14,065 bases of DNA. Source: Ruminiclostridium sp. GTDB taxonomy: Bacteria; Bacillota_A; Clostridia; Oscillospirales; Oscillospiraceae. The DNA is taken from NCBI GenBank assembly GCA_017521345.1, contig JAFXCU010000225.1, positions 1 through 14,065 of the forward strand, written 5' to 3'. The position numbers were made by a program, and so were the translations under genes. Under the pieces are notes generated by a model. It saw nothing but the letters and a program-made list of their open reading frames with translations, was not told the DNA's origin and ran no database searches. Position 1 is the first letter of the stretch; each line of letters begins with the position of its first letter. Shown here one piece after another: positions 6,238 through 12,918 of this stretch.

Positions 6238-6400
6238 GGCTCCCTTGTGTAAAGGGAGCTGGCAGCCGTCAGGCTGACTGAGGGATTGTGCGGCAGAAAC
6301 ATACCGATTCTACCGAATGTTGATGCGGATTCGCAAAGGGTTTCCATGGTACTCCCTCCGTCACGGCTGTGCCGTGCCACCTCCCTCTTAGAGGGAGGCT
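6238..6400 (+). repeat. GC-rich intergenic repeat element with inverted, hairpin-forming ends (MITE-like)
   Basis: The left end begins GGCTCCCTT and folds into an 8-bp hairpin, GCTCCCTT / AAGGGAGC, followed by CTGGC and a second small hairpin around CAGCC/GGCTG. The right end, read on the minus strand, begins AGCCTCCCTC and folds on itself (6380-6387 with 6391-6398). It is followed by GGTGGC and a CACGGC/GCCGTG hairpin (6362-6376). The two ends are therefore imperfect inverted repeats of about 50 bp around an AT-richer centre, with no ORF. I associate this type of sequence with dispersed intergenic repeats in Oscillospiraceae genomes. The copy number in this genome cannot be seen here. Confidence 0.72.
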
Positions 6401-6406
6401 AATGTG

Positions 6407-6446
6407 AAAAAACACGGATGTACCTTTGGTGGTACATCCGTGTTTT
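6407..6446. terminator. Bidirectional terminator between the lipoprotein and trmD operons
   Basis: AAAACACGGATGTACC (6409-6424) pairs perfectly with GGTACATCCGTGTTTT (6431-6446) over 16 bp, with the loop TTTGGT. An A6 tract on the left (6407-6412) provides a U-tract for the minus-strand trmD transcript. The right side ends in TTTT for the plus strand. It lies 10 nt past the trmD stop. Confidence 0.92.
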
Positions 6447-6455
6447 CTATCTATA

Positions 6456-7235
6456 TCAATCTTCTGCTGCCTGAGCGGCGGCTTCTTCCTGAGCGATCTC
6501 CTTCAGCAGCTTCTTGTCAGCCTTGGAGGACAGGTCCAGCTTCTCGTACATATCAGGACGGCGGTCCCGGGTACGGATGATGGCCTGCTTCCGGCGCCAC
6601 TTGGCGATGTTGGCGTGGTGGCCGGAGAGAAGGATGGGGGGCACTCGTCTGTCGTGCCACACCTCCGGGCGGGAGTACTGGGGGCACTCCAGCAGACCGT
6701 CCCAGTGGCTCTCCTCGGTGAAGCACTCGGGATCGGACAGGACACCGGGGACCAGGCGGCAGACGGCGTCTGCCACGGCCATGGCGGGGATCTCACCGCC
6801 GGTGAGCACGAAGTCACCCAGGGAGATCTCCTCGTCCACGCACTCCTCGATGAAGCGCTCGTCGATGCCCTCATAGTGGCCGCAGACTAGGATCAGACTG
6901 TCGTAGTCCTGGTTCAGCCGCTTGGCATCTGCCTGCTTAAAGACCTTGCCAGCGGGGGAGAGGTAGATGGTGTGGATGCGCTTGCCTGCCTCGTCGCAGA
7001 TGTGCTTCCAGCACTGATACAGGGGATCTGCCTGCATGACGGCGCCTCGGCCGCCGCCATAGGGGTAGTTGTCCACCTGCTTCTGCTTGTTCAGGGTGTA
7101 GTCCCGGATCTGGTGGCAGTCAATGCGGATGATGTCCCGCTCCTGGGCCCGGCCCAGGATGGACTCGCACATCATGTCCCCTACCACATCGGGGAAGAGG
7201 GTCATGATGTGAACATGGTACTGAAAGTCAGCCAT
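6456..7235 (-). CDS. trmD: tRNA (guanine-37-N1)-methyltransferase TrmD
   Basis: TrmD transfers a methyl group from S-adenosylmethionine to N1 of G37 in tRNAs reading CNN/UNN codons and prevents +1 frameshifting. The 259-residue protein has the SPOUT trefoil-knot motifs LVCGHYEGIDERF (116-128) and SLGDFVLTGGE (138-148), then GLLECPQYSRP (180-190). The N-terminal substrate loop reads PYGGGRGAVMQ, where well-known homologues have GGGAGM or GGGPGM. Length is normal for the family, which works as a dimer with the active site at the interface. ATG 7235 lies 4 nt after the rimM stop. It is the last gene of the ylxM-ffh operon and is followed by a strong terminator. rplS, often next in Firmicutes, is absent. 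Confidence 0.98.
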   Translation of the reverse strand: MADFQYHVHIMTLFPDVVGDMMCESILGRAQERDIIRIDCHQIRDYTLNKQKQVDNYPYGGGRGAVMQADPLYQCWKHICDEAGKRIHTIYLSPAGKVFKQADAKRLNQDYDSLILVCGHYEGIDERFIEECVDEEISLGDFVLTGGEIPAMAVADAVCRLVPGVLSDPECFTEESHWDGLLECPQYSRPEVWHDRRVPPILLSGHHANIAKWRRKQAIIRTRDRRPDMYEKLDLSSKADKKLLKEIAQEEAAAQAAED

Positions 7236-7239
7236 GGGC

Positions 7240-7731
7240 TCACATCCCTTCGATGAGGCGGACCCGGATGTAGCCCCCGTCCACGTTGGTCTCGATGACG
7301 AACTCGGGGACGGCGGGGATCATGTGGGTCTGCTTGCCGCCCTTGACCACATAGACGTTGCTGGCAGGGGGGGTGAGGACATCGTCGATCTTGCCCAGGA
7401 CTTCGCCGGTGTCGGCGTCCCGGACTTCCAGACCATACAGGTCTGCCAGGAAGAAGGCTCCTTCCTCCAGTTCAATGTCCTCCCGGTCGATGCAGACCAC
7501 CTTGTCCCGGAGCTTCATGGCATCGTTGATATCTTTAATGCCCTCAAACTTGACCAGCACACAGTTCTTGTGGACCCGGGCGGACTGGATCTCCCAGGCC
7601 TTGCCGTCAATATAGAGGGCGTCAAAATCCAGTAAGAATTCGGGCTCATCTGCCCAGGGCATGATCTTCACTTCGCCGGCAATGCCATGGGTGTTGACGA
7701 TCTTGCCGGTCTCCAGAAAACGATTCTTCAA
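7240..7731 (-). CDS. rimM: 16S rRNA processing / 30S maturation factor RimM (TTG start)
   Basis: RimM binds ribosomal protein S19 and assists maturation of the 30S head. From the TTG at 7731 the protein has 163 residues, normal for the family. The N-terminal domain carries GKIVNTHGIAGEVKI (9-23), and the PRC-barrel domain starts near residue 90 (FFLADLYGLEV, then GKIDDVLTPPASNVYVV). The TTG start is chosen because AAAGGAGG stands directly upstream at good spacing and M-K-N-R-F-L-E-T-G is the expected N-terminus. Extending to the upstream ATG at 7794 would add 21 residues encoded by a terminator-like hairpin. It sits between khpA and trmD, with a 4-nt gap to trmD. Confidence 0.96.
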   Translation of the reverse strand: MKNRFLETGKIVNTHGIAGEVKIMPWADEPEFLLDFDALYIDGKAWEIQSARVHKNCVLVKFEGIKDINDAMKLRDKVVCIDREDIELEEGAFFLADLYGLEVRDADTGEVLGKIDDVLTPPASNVYVVKGGKQTHMIPAVPEFVIETNVDGGYIRVRLIEGM

Positions 7732-7753
7732 GGGAAAACCTCCTTTGGATAGG

Positions 7754-7785
7754 AAAAAATGGCGGACGCAGTATGCGCCGCCATT
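7754..7785 (-). terminator. Intra-operon terminator/attenuator between khpA and rimM
   Basis: Read on the minus strand, AATGGCGG-CGCA, a TAC loop, TGCG, one bulged T and CCGCCATT form a 12-bp GC-rich stem. Its 3' arm runs into six T residues (7754-7759 as A on the plus strand). This is a canonical intrinsic terminator shape lying before the rimM ribosome site. A second hairpin, AGCAAGG/CCTTGCT (7790-7806), lies directly upstream after the khpA stop. No separate promoter is evident for rimM, so partial read-through is likely. Confidence 0.75.
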
Positions 7786-7806
7786 CTTCAGCAAGGAAAC
7801 CTTGCT

Positions 7807-8037
7807 TTAGTCCATAATTTCGACGGAAACCTTTTTGCCCTGGCGCTGGGCGACAGAGCGCATCAGTGTGCGGATTTCCTTGGCGATTCGACCCTGACGG
7901 CCAATCACCTTTCCCATGTCGCTGGGATCGACCCGGAGCTCAAGCACAACATTACCGTCCGATTCCGTCTCCTGTACGTCCACGGCCTGGGGATGCTCCA
8001 CCAGATTTTGGGCGATATAAGTGAGCAAGTCCTTCAT
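7807..8037 (-). CDS. khpA: KH-domain RNA-binding protein KhpA
   Basis: This 76-residue single KH-domain protein has GKVIGRQGR (42-50), which contains the KH signature G-x-x-G. Family members (KhpA/YlqC) bind RNA, usually with the partner KhpB/Jag, and influence sRNA activity and cell elongation in Gram-positive bacteria. Its place between rpsP and rimM is the conserved Firmicutes arrangement. It starts 12 nt after the rpsP stop with GGAGGG in front. No KhpB gene is present in the window. Confidence 0.96.
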   Translation of the reverse strand: MKDLLTYIAQNLVEHPQAVDVQETESDGNVVLELRVDPSDMGKVIGRQGRIAKEIRTLMRSVAQRQGKKVSVEIMD

Positions 8038-8049
8038 GTGCCCTCCAAA

Positions 8050-8289
8050 TTAGATGGCGTTGGCCTTTTTCAGCAGAGCCTTCACGGTCTCGGTGGGCTG
8101 TGCGCCGGTCTTGATCCAAGCCTGAGCGCGCTCGACGTCAACCTTGATAGCTGCGGGCTCCTGCAGGGGATCGTAAGTGCCGATTTCTTCGATGAAACGG
8201 CCGTCACGGGGATAACGGGAGTCTGCAACGACGATACGATAGAAGGGGTTCTTCTTGGAGCCCATTCTGCGAAGTCTGATCTTAACCAT
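8050..8289 (-). CDS. rpsP: 30S ribosomal protein S16
   Basis: This 79-residue protein begins [20 protein letters not shown] and contains [20 protein letters not shown], the unmistakable S16 N-terminal signature. S16 binds 16S rRNA early and is needed for 30S assembly. TTTGGAGGTGA stands before the ATG at 8289. It is separated by 61 nt from ffh upstream and 12 nt from khpA downstream and is cotranscribed with both. Confidence 0.99.
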   Translation of the reverse strand: MVKIRLRRMGSKKNPFYRIVVADSRYPRDGRFIEEIGTYDPLQEPAAIKVDVERAQAWIKTGAQPTETVKALLKKANAI

Positions 8290-8350
8290 GTTACTTTCAC
8301 CTCCAAATGAATTACATTGTTATGGAACCGCAAATGCGGAAACCATTCGT

Positions 8351-9724
8351 TTACTTAAAGGGTAGGCCGGGCATTCCCCCGGGGAAACCACCGGGCATCT
8401 TGCCGAACTTTCCTTTCCGGCGCTTGCCGGCCATTTTGGACATCTGCTTGGTCATCTGCTGCATCATTTCAAATTCCTTCAGCAGACGGTTCACAGAGAC
8501 CACTTGCAGTCCGCAGCCGGCGGCGATGCGCTTTTTGCGGCTGCTGTTGAGGATCGAGGGGTTCTCTCGTTCCTGAGGGGTCATGGAGAGGATGATGGCC
8601 TCGGTGTGGGCCAGAGCCTTCTCGTTGATGGTGGCCCCCTCCAGGGCTTTGGCGTTCATACCAGGCATCATGCCCAGCAGTTCCTCCATGGAGCCCATGC
8701 TTTTGACCTGGACCAGCTGATCGTAGTAGTCCTGCAGGGTGAAGCGGTTTTTCTTCAGCTTCTCTGCAAGCTCCTGGGCCTTCTGCTGGTCGAACTGCTG
8801 CTCGGCCTTTTCGATGAGGGAGAGCACGTCGCCCATACCCAGGATACGGGATGCCATTCGATCGGGGTGGAAGACCTCGATGTTGTCCAGTTTTTCGCCC
8901 ATGCCCACGAACTTGATGGGCTTGCCGGTGACTGCCTTGATGGACAGGGCAGCGCCGCCTCGGGCGTCACCATCCAGCTTGGTGAGGACCACACCGTTGA
9001 TGTCCAGCGCGTCGTCAAAGGCCTTGGCGGCGTTGACGGCGTCCTGACCGATCATGGCGTCCACCACCAGGAGGATCTCGGTGGGGTTGACGGCCTCCTT
9101 GATGGACTGAAGCTCTGCCATGAGAGTCTCGTCCACGTGGAGTCGGCCGGCGGTATCCAAAAAGACCATGTCATTGCCGTGCTTTTTGGCGTGCTCGATG
9201 GCCTCTTTTGCGATGGTTACGGGGTTTTCCTGTCCCATTTCAAAGACAGGGATGTTCAGCTGTTCGCCAACCACCTTCAGCTGCTGGATGGCAGCGGGGC
9301 GGTAGATGTCGCAGGCTGCCAGCAGGGGGCGCTTGCCGTTCTGCTTGCGCATGAGACCGGCCAGCTTGGCTGCGTTGGTGGTCTTACCTGCGCCCTGGAG
9401 ACCAACCATCATCACAACCGTAGGGGGCTGGGATGCAATGGTGATCTTGGCGCTGCTGCCGCCCATGAGTTCCACAAGCTCCTGGTTGACGATCTTGACG
9501 ATGGCCTGGCCGGGGGTCAGACTTTCCAGGACCTCGGCGCCCACAGCCTTTTCAGTGACGCCCTTGACAAAGTCCTTGACCACCTTGTAGCTGACGTCAG
9601 CTTCCAGCAGAGCCAGGCGGATCTCACGCATGGCCTCCTTGACATCGGCCTCGGTGAGGCGGCCCTTGTTGCGCAGCTTTTTGAACGCAGTGGAGAGCTT
9701 TTCGGTTAACCCTTCAAATGCCAC
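8351..9724 (-). CDS. ffh: Signal recognition particle protein Ffh (SRP54 homologue)
   Basis: Ffh is the SRP GTPase that binds 4.5S/6S RNA and signal sequences and delivers ribosomes to FtsY at the membrane. The 457 residues show the N domain (1-90), the G domain with P-loop GLQGAGKTT (108-116), DIYRPAA (139-145), DTAGR (190-194) and TKLDGDARGG (248-257), and the Met-rich M domain (about 325-435) with KKRIAAGCGLQVVSVNRLL. The SRP-RNA-binding region has Cys404 where many homologues have Ser (the usual RIAxGSG form). The tail is Gly/Met/Pro-rich (MPGGFPGGMPGLPF). The start is GTG at 9724, with GGAAGGGAG at the end of ylxM as ribosome site. It lies 6 nt downstream of ylxM. The antisense reading frames over it are shadows. 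Confidence 0.99.
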   Translation of the reverse strand: MAFEGLTEKLSTAFKKLRNKGRLTEADVKEAMREIRLALLEADVSYKVVKDFVKGVTEKAVGAEVLESLTPGQAIVKIVNQELVELMGGSSAKITIASQPPTVVMMVGLQGAGKTTNAAKLAGLMRKQNGKRPLLAACDIYRPAAIQQLKVVGEQLNIPVFEMGQENPVTIAKEAIEHAKKHGNDMVFLDTAGRLHVDETLMAELQSIKEAVNPTEILLVVDAMIGQDAVNAAKAFDDALDINGVVLTKLDGDARGGAALSIKAVTGKPIKFVGMGEKLDNIEVFHPDRMASRILGMGDVLSLIEKAEQQFDQQKAQELAEKLKKNRFTLQDYYDQLVQVKSMGSMEELLGMMPGMNAKALEGATINEKALAHTEAIILSMTPQERENPSILNSSRKKRIAAGCGLQVVSVNRLLKEFEMMQQMTKQMSKMAGKRRKGKFGKMPGGFPGGMPGLPFK

Positions 9725-9730
9725 GGAAAC

Positions 9731-10099
9731 TCACTCCCTTCCAAGGTCGTCGATGGCTTCGCTGAGTTGGGTGCAGAGTTTTTCCAGATCTCCGTCCCCC
9801 AGTCGGTCCCGGTTGAGGGCTTCGATCTGTGAACACAGATCCCGAAGGGTGGAGGTGGTGGCCCGGGTGCGGTGGTAGCGCTGGATGAGACCGGTTTTTT
9901 CCTCGATGTCTTCCAGCGTTTTTTCCGCCCGAACGATGATATCCCGGACGCCCTGGCGGGTGATATCGTAGTTTTCTGCGATTTCAGCCAGGGAGAGGTC
10001 ATCGTTGTAGTACAGACCGTAAAACTCTTTCTGCCGCGCAGTGAGCAGATCGCCATAGAAATCGTAGAGCATGGCCATCCGATAGGCTTGGTTCTTCAT
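9731..10099 (-). CDS. ylxM: YlxM-family helix-turn-helix protein, SRP-associated
   Basis: This 122-residue protein contains the HTH LSLAEIAENYDITRQGVRDIIVRAEKTLEDIEEKTGL (about 35-70), described here by its ends LSLAEIAENYDI and EEKTGL. This is the UPF0122/YlxM signature of the sigma-4-like HTH group. YlxM is nearly always encoded before ffh. In streptococci it binds SRP components and has been proposed to modulate SRP GTPase activity. AGGAGGGG precedes the ATG at 10099. It is the first gene of the minus-strand operon and lies 6 nt before ffh. Whether it also binds DNA here, for example its own palindromic promoter, is unknown. Confidence 0.95.
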   Translation of the reverse strand: MKNQAYRMAMLYDFYGDLLTARQKEFYGLYYNDDLSLAEIAENYDITRQGVRDIIVRAEKTLEDIEEKTGLIQRYHRTRATTSTLRDLCSQIEALNRDRLGDGDLEKLCTQLSEAIDDLGRE

Positions 10100-10123
10100 G
10101 GTTCGCCCCTCCTGTGTGCGGCC

Positions 10124-10145
10124 TGTAAAGTTGTTTTCCTTTACA
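10124..10145 (-). promoter_or_regulatory. 5'-end hairpin in the ylxM-ffh mRNA leader
   Basis: TGTAAAG (10124-10130) and CTTTACA (10139-10145) are perfect 7-bp inverted arms with an 8-nt spacer. They begin about 3 nt after the predicted transcription start and end 11 nt before the ribosome site. It could stabilise the leader. No riboswitch class is recognisable. Confidence 0.4.
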
Positions 10146-10154
10146 ACAGTGACT

Positions 10155-10183
10155 ATCCTACAGGAATTTCATCATTTTGTCAA
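10155..10183 (-). promoter_or_regulatory. Promoter of the ylxM-ffh-rpsP-khpA-rimM-trmD operon
   Basis: On the minus strand TTGACA (10183-10178) is followed by a 17-bp spacer and TAGGAT (10160-10155). Transcription would start near 10148, about 49 nt before ylxM. A perfect inverted repeat, AATTTCATC / GATGAAATT (10165-10173 and 10184-10192), straddles the -35 box. Confidence 0.8.
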
Positions 10184-10192
10184 GATGAAATT
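10165..10192. promoter_or_regulatory. 9-bp inverted repeat across the ylxM -35 box (candidate operator)
   Basis: AATTTCATC and GATGAAATT are perfect inverted arms separated by 10 bp that contain most of the -35 hexamer. The half-site spacing of about two helical turns suits a dimeric repressor. The binder is unknown. Confidence 0.45.
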
Positions 10193-10254
10193 GACAGGAA
10201 ATTGTATGAAAAAGCCTCGTTCAGGACATTATTTACTGGAAATGTTGCCATGCC

Positions 10255-10282
10255 TTTACTTTCTCGCAGAATGTGGTACAAT
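10255..10282 (+). promoter_or_regulatory. Promoter of the ymfF-ymfH-lgt-folD operon
   Basis: TACAAT (10277-10282) is preceded by TGG, forming an extended -10. TTTACT (10255-10260) is a 4-of-6 match to the -35 consensus with a 16-bp spacer. A second TATAAT (10292-10297) has no -35 at proper distance. The leader would be about 60 nt. The promoter is divergent from that of ylxM. Confidence 0.62.
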
Positions 10283-10347
10283 ATAAAATGTTATAATATG
10301 TCATTGTCATAGAATGGCATAGGTTTTGATCCCGAAGGAGGGAAACC

Positions 10348-11631
10348 ATGTTACCCATTTACGAACGTACTCTGGCCCCCGGCGTTGTGCTCCGGGCAGT
10401 CCAGACCAACAAATTCAAGACATCTATGCTGGGGCTGACCTTTTTGGAGCCTCTGCAGGAGGATACCGCTTCCCTGAATGCCCTGCTTCCTAAGGTCCTG
10501 CGCCGGGGCACCCGGCAGCATCCGGATATGGAGAGCCTGTCTGCCGCTCTGGATAACCTCTACGGCGGCGGCATCGAGCCTCTGATCCGCAAGAAAGGGG
10601 AGACCCAGTGCATCGGCTTCTGGGGAAGCTTCCTGGACGACGCCTATGTGCCTGGTCAGTCCCAGATCCTGGAGTCCGCTGCCGCTCTGCTTGGCGAGGT
10701 CGTTCTGGAGCCTGCCGGAGAAGGCGGAGCCTTCCTGCCGGACTATGTGGAGAGCGAGAAGGCCAACCTGGTGGATAAGATCCGCAGTGAGGTCAATGAT
10801 AAGCTTCAGTATTCCCTCTCCCGTCTGCGCTCTTTCATGTGCGAGGGGGAGGCCTACAGCATTGAGAAAATGGGCACGGAAGAGCAGGCCAGAGCCATCA
10901 CGGTCGAGGCCCTCTACCGTCGCTATCGTGATCTGTTAGAGACCGCTCCTGTCTATCTCTACTACTGCGGCTCTGCCCACCCCGACCGGGTAGAAGAGGC
11001 GTTCCGAACCGCTTTTGCGGCTCTGCCCCAGGGCCAGAGAAAGCCCCTGCCCGTCCCTGTGGCTGTGGCCCAGCCCAAGGGGGAGGTTCGCCGGTTCTCC
11101 GATGCCATGGATGTGACCCAGGGTAAGCTGACCATGGGCTTCCGCACCGGCGGCGGATCTACGGACATTGAAACCGTGGCTCGCTTCATGCTGTTCAACG
11201 CCATCTTCGGCGGTAGCACCAACTCCAAGCTCTTTTTGAACGTCCGGGAGAAGCTCTCCCTGTGCTACTTTGCCAGCTCCTCTCTGGCCCTCAGTAAGGG
11301 TGTCCTGCTGGTGTACTCCGGTGTGGAGTTTGCCAAGTTCCAGATGGCAGAGGATGAGATCCTGGCCCAGCTGAAGGCCTGCCAGACCGGGGACATCACC
11401 CCTGAGGAACTGGAAGCTGCCCGCCGCTCGGTGATCGGCAGTCTGCGTTCCTCTCTGGATGCCCAGGGCCGCCTGGAGGAGTACTGGGTGAACCGCTTTG
11501 TCACCGGCACGGCCTACACCCCCGAGGAACTGGCCGAGGCTGTGGAAAAAGTCACCCTGGAGCAGGTGGTGGAAGCTGCCTGCCAGGTGAAGCTGGACAG
11601 CATCTACACCCTGCGGGGAAAGGAGGCCTGA
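10348..11631 (+). CDS. ymfF: M16-family peptidase-like protein YmfF (non-catalytic partner)
   Basis: This 427-residue protein has the M16 (pitrilysin/insulinase) two-lobe fold pattern but no H-x-x-E-H zinc motif, so it is probably the inactive half of a heterodimer with the next gene. Recognisable family segments are LNALLPKVLRRGT in the first lobe, and MLFNAIFGGSTNSKLFLNVREKLSLCYFASSS with GVLLVYSGVE in the second. The C-terminal TPEELEAARRSVIGSL is typical of M16 second lobes. In Bacillus subtilis the YmfF/YmfH pair is associated with 5-aminopentanol modification of elongation factor P. The biochemical role is not established, and no EF-P gene is in the window. GGAGGG precedes the ATG. The gap to ymfH is 3 nt. 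Confidence 0.93.
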   Translation: MLPIYERTLAPGVVLRAVQTNKFKTSMLGLTFLEPLQEDTASLNALLPKVLRRGTRQHPDMESLSAALDNLYGGGIEPLIRKKGETQCIGFWGSFLDDAYVPGQSQILESAAALLGEVVLEPAGEGGAFLPDYVESEKANLVDKIRSEVNDKLQYSLSRLRSFMCEGEAYSIEKMGTEEQARAITVEALYRRYRDLLETAPVYLYYCGSAHPDRVEEAFRTAFAALPQGQRKPLPVPVAVAQPKGEVRRFSDAMDVTQGKLTMGFRTGGGSTDIETVARFMLFNAIFGGSTNSKLFLNVREKLSLCYFASSSLALSKGVLLVYSGVEFAKFQMAEDEILAQLKACQTGDITPEELEAARRSVIGSLRSSLDAQGRLEEYWVNRFVTGTAYTPEELAEAVEKVTLEQVVEAACQVKLDSIYTLRGKEA

Positions 11632-11634
11632 GCC

Positions 11635-12918
11635 ATGATCAAACACACCTATGAACGGATCGGGGAGACCCTTTATGAGGAGACCCTGGAAAATGGCCTG
11701 CGGGTCCATGTGTTCCCCAAGCCTGATTTTGGCAAGTGCTATGCCTTCTTTGCCACCCGGTACGGCGGCATGGATACCCGGTTCCAGTTGAACGGCCAGT
11801 GGCTGGACACTCCCATGGGCATTGCCCACTACCTGGAGCATAAGATGTTTGACACCCCGGATGGTGGAAATGCCCTTCAGGTCCTGTCTGCCTTCGGCGC
11901 CTCCCCCAACGCCTTCACCAGCAGCGCCATCACCGGCTATCACTTTGAGTGCACCGAAGGCTTTTGGGAGAACCTGCGCACCCTGCTGGAGTTCGTCTCG
12001 GTGCCTTACTTCACCGAGGAGAGCGTCCAGAAGGAGCAGGGGATCATTGGCCAGGAGATCCGCATGATGGAGGATAACCCCGGCCGTCAGTCCTATCGCC
12101 TCCTGCTGGAATCCCTCTATCAGAATCACCCCATCCGCAACTCTGTGGCGGGGTCCGAAGAGTCCATCGCCCAGATCACGGCGGAGACCCTGTACCACTG
12201 CCACGAGGCTTTCTATACCCCCTCCAACATGGTCCTGTGTGTGGCGGGCAATGTGGACCCGGAACAGGTCTGCGATCTGGCCCGGGAGATCCTGCCCAAG
12301 GAGAAAAAGCCCTCCATTCCCAGAGACCACGGCCAGGATGAACCCAGAGAAGTGGCGGCCCGGGAGGCCAGCAAGGTCATGCCTGTGGCGGCCCCTCTCT
12401 TCCAGATGGGCGTCAAGGGCCAGCCTGCCGCTGACGGTCCCGGTCGTCTCCGCCAGAAGCTCCTGGGCGACCTGACCTGCGAGGCCCTTATGGGGTCCTC
12501 CAGCTCCCTGTACAGCAAGCTCTACACCCAGGGCCTCATCAACAGCGGATTCTACTGCGGCTTTATGGACTACCCTGGCTGTGCTTTCCTGGTGGCCGGC
12601 GGCGAGAGCAAAGACCCCGCTGCTGTTCGGGATGCCATTCTGGCAGAAGCAGAGCGGGTGGCCCGGGAGGGCCTGGACCAGGGTCTCTTTGACCGCATGA
12701 AGAAGGCCGCCTACGGCAGCTTCGTCCGCTCTCTGAACTCCTTTGAGAACCTCTGCGTGGAGCAGGCCCAGGCCTACTTTGAGGACCAGGACCCCTGGAC
12801 CTTCCCGGAGATCTACGACGCCATGACCCGTCAGGATGCGGAGGACTTCATCCGCACCTGGTTCCGTCCGGAACAGGTGACCTTGACGGTCATCCGACCT
12901 GTGGAGGAACCGTCATGA
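11635..12918 (+). CDS. ymfH: M16-family zinc peptidase YmfH
   Basis: This 427-residue protein has the inverted zinc motif H65-Y-L-E68-H69 (GIAHYLEHKMFDTP). A downstream acidic pair, E134 and E141 (EQGIIGQEIRMMEDNP), is at the spacing seen in pitrilysin-type enzymes, with E141 the likely third ligand. Further family segments are GASPNAFTSSAITGYHFEC and PSNMVLCVAGNVDPEQV. It is the active-site partner of YmfF, to which it is equal in length, and in Bacillus it is linked to EF-P modification. The substrate is unknown. AAAGGAGG (11619-11626) inside the end of ymfF provides the ribosome site. The stop overlaps the lgt start as ATGA, so the two are coupled. Confidence 0.95.
   Translation: MIKHTYERIGETLYEETLENGLRVHVFPKPDFGKCYAFFATRYGGMDTRFQLNGQWLDTPMGIAHYLEHKMFDTPDGGNALQVLSAFGASPNAFTSSAITGYHFECTEGFWENLRTLLEFVSVPYFTEESVQKEQGIIGQEIRMMEDNPGRQSYRLLLESLYQNHPIRNSVAGSEESIAQITAETLYHCHEAFYTPSNMVLCVAGNVDPEQVCDLAREILPKEKKPSIPRDHGQDEPREVAAREASKVMPVAAPLFQMGVKGQPAADGPGRLRQKLLGDLTCEALMGSSSSLYSKLYTQGLINSGFYCGFMDYPGCAFLVAGGESKDPAAVRDAILAEAERVAREGLDQGLFDRMKKAAYGSFVRSLNSFENLCVEQAQAYFEDQDPWTFPEIYDAMTRQDAEDFIRTWFRPEQVTLTVIRPVEEPS

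Noticed and set aside
6238..6400. CRISPR array or transposon gene in the repeat region
   Set aside because: There are two inverted, non-identical ends and no regularly spaced direct repeats. No transposase coding sequence is present.
7732..7794. N-terminal extension of RimM from ATG 7794
   Set aside because: The extra 21 residues are encoded by the terminator-like hairpin and match no RimM N-terminus. The TTG at 7731 has a perfect ribosome site.
8328..8339. CCGCA/TGCGG hairpin between ffh and rpsP as a terminator or regulatory element
   Set aside because: The stem is at most 5 bp, has almost no loop and lacks a T-run.
8504..9709. 401-residue frame antisense to ffh
   Set aside because: The sense strand encodes a complete, unmistakable Ffh. 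The open antisense frame follows from high GC at third positions.
10936..12330. 464-residue frame antisense to ymfF/ymfH
   Set aside because: It spans the junction of two real genes, has no ribosome site and a low-complexity composition, so it is a shadow.
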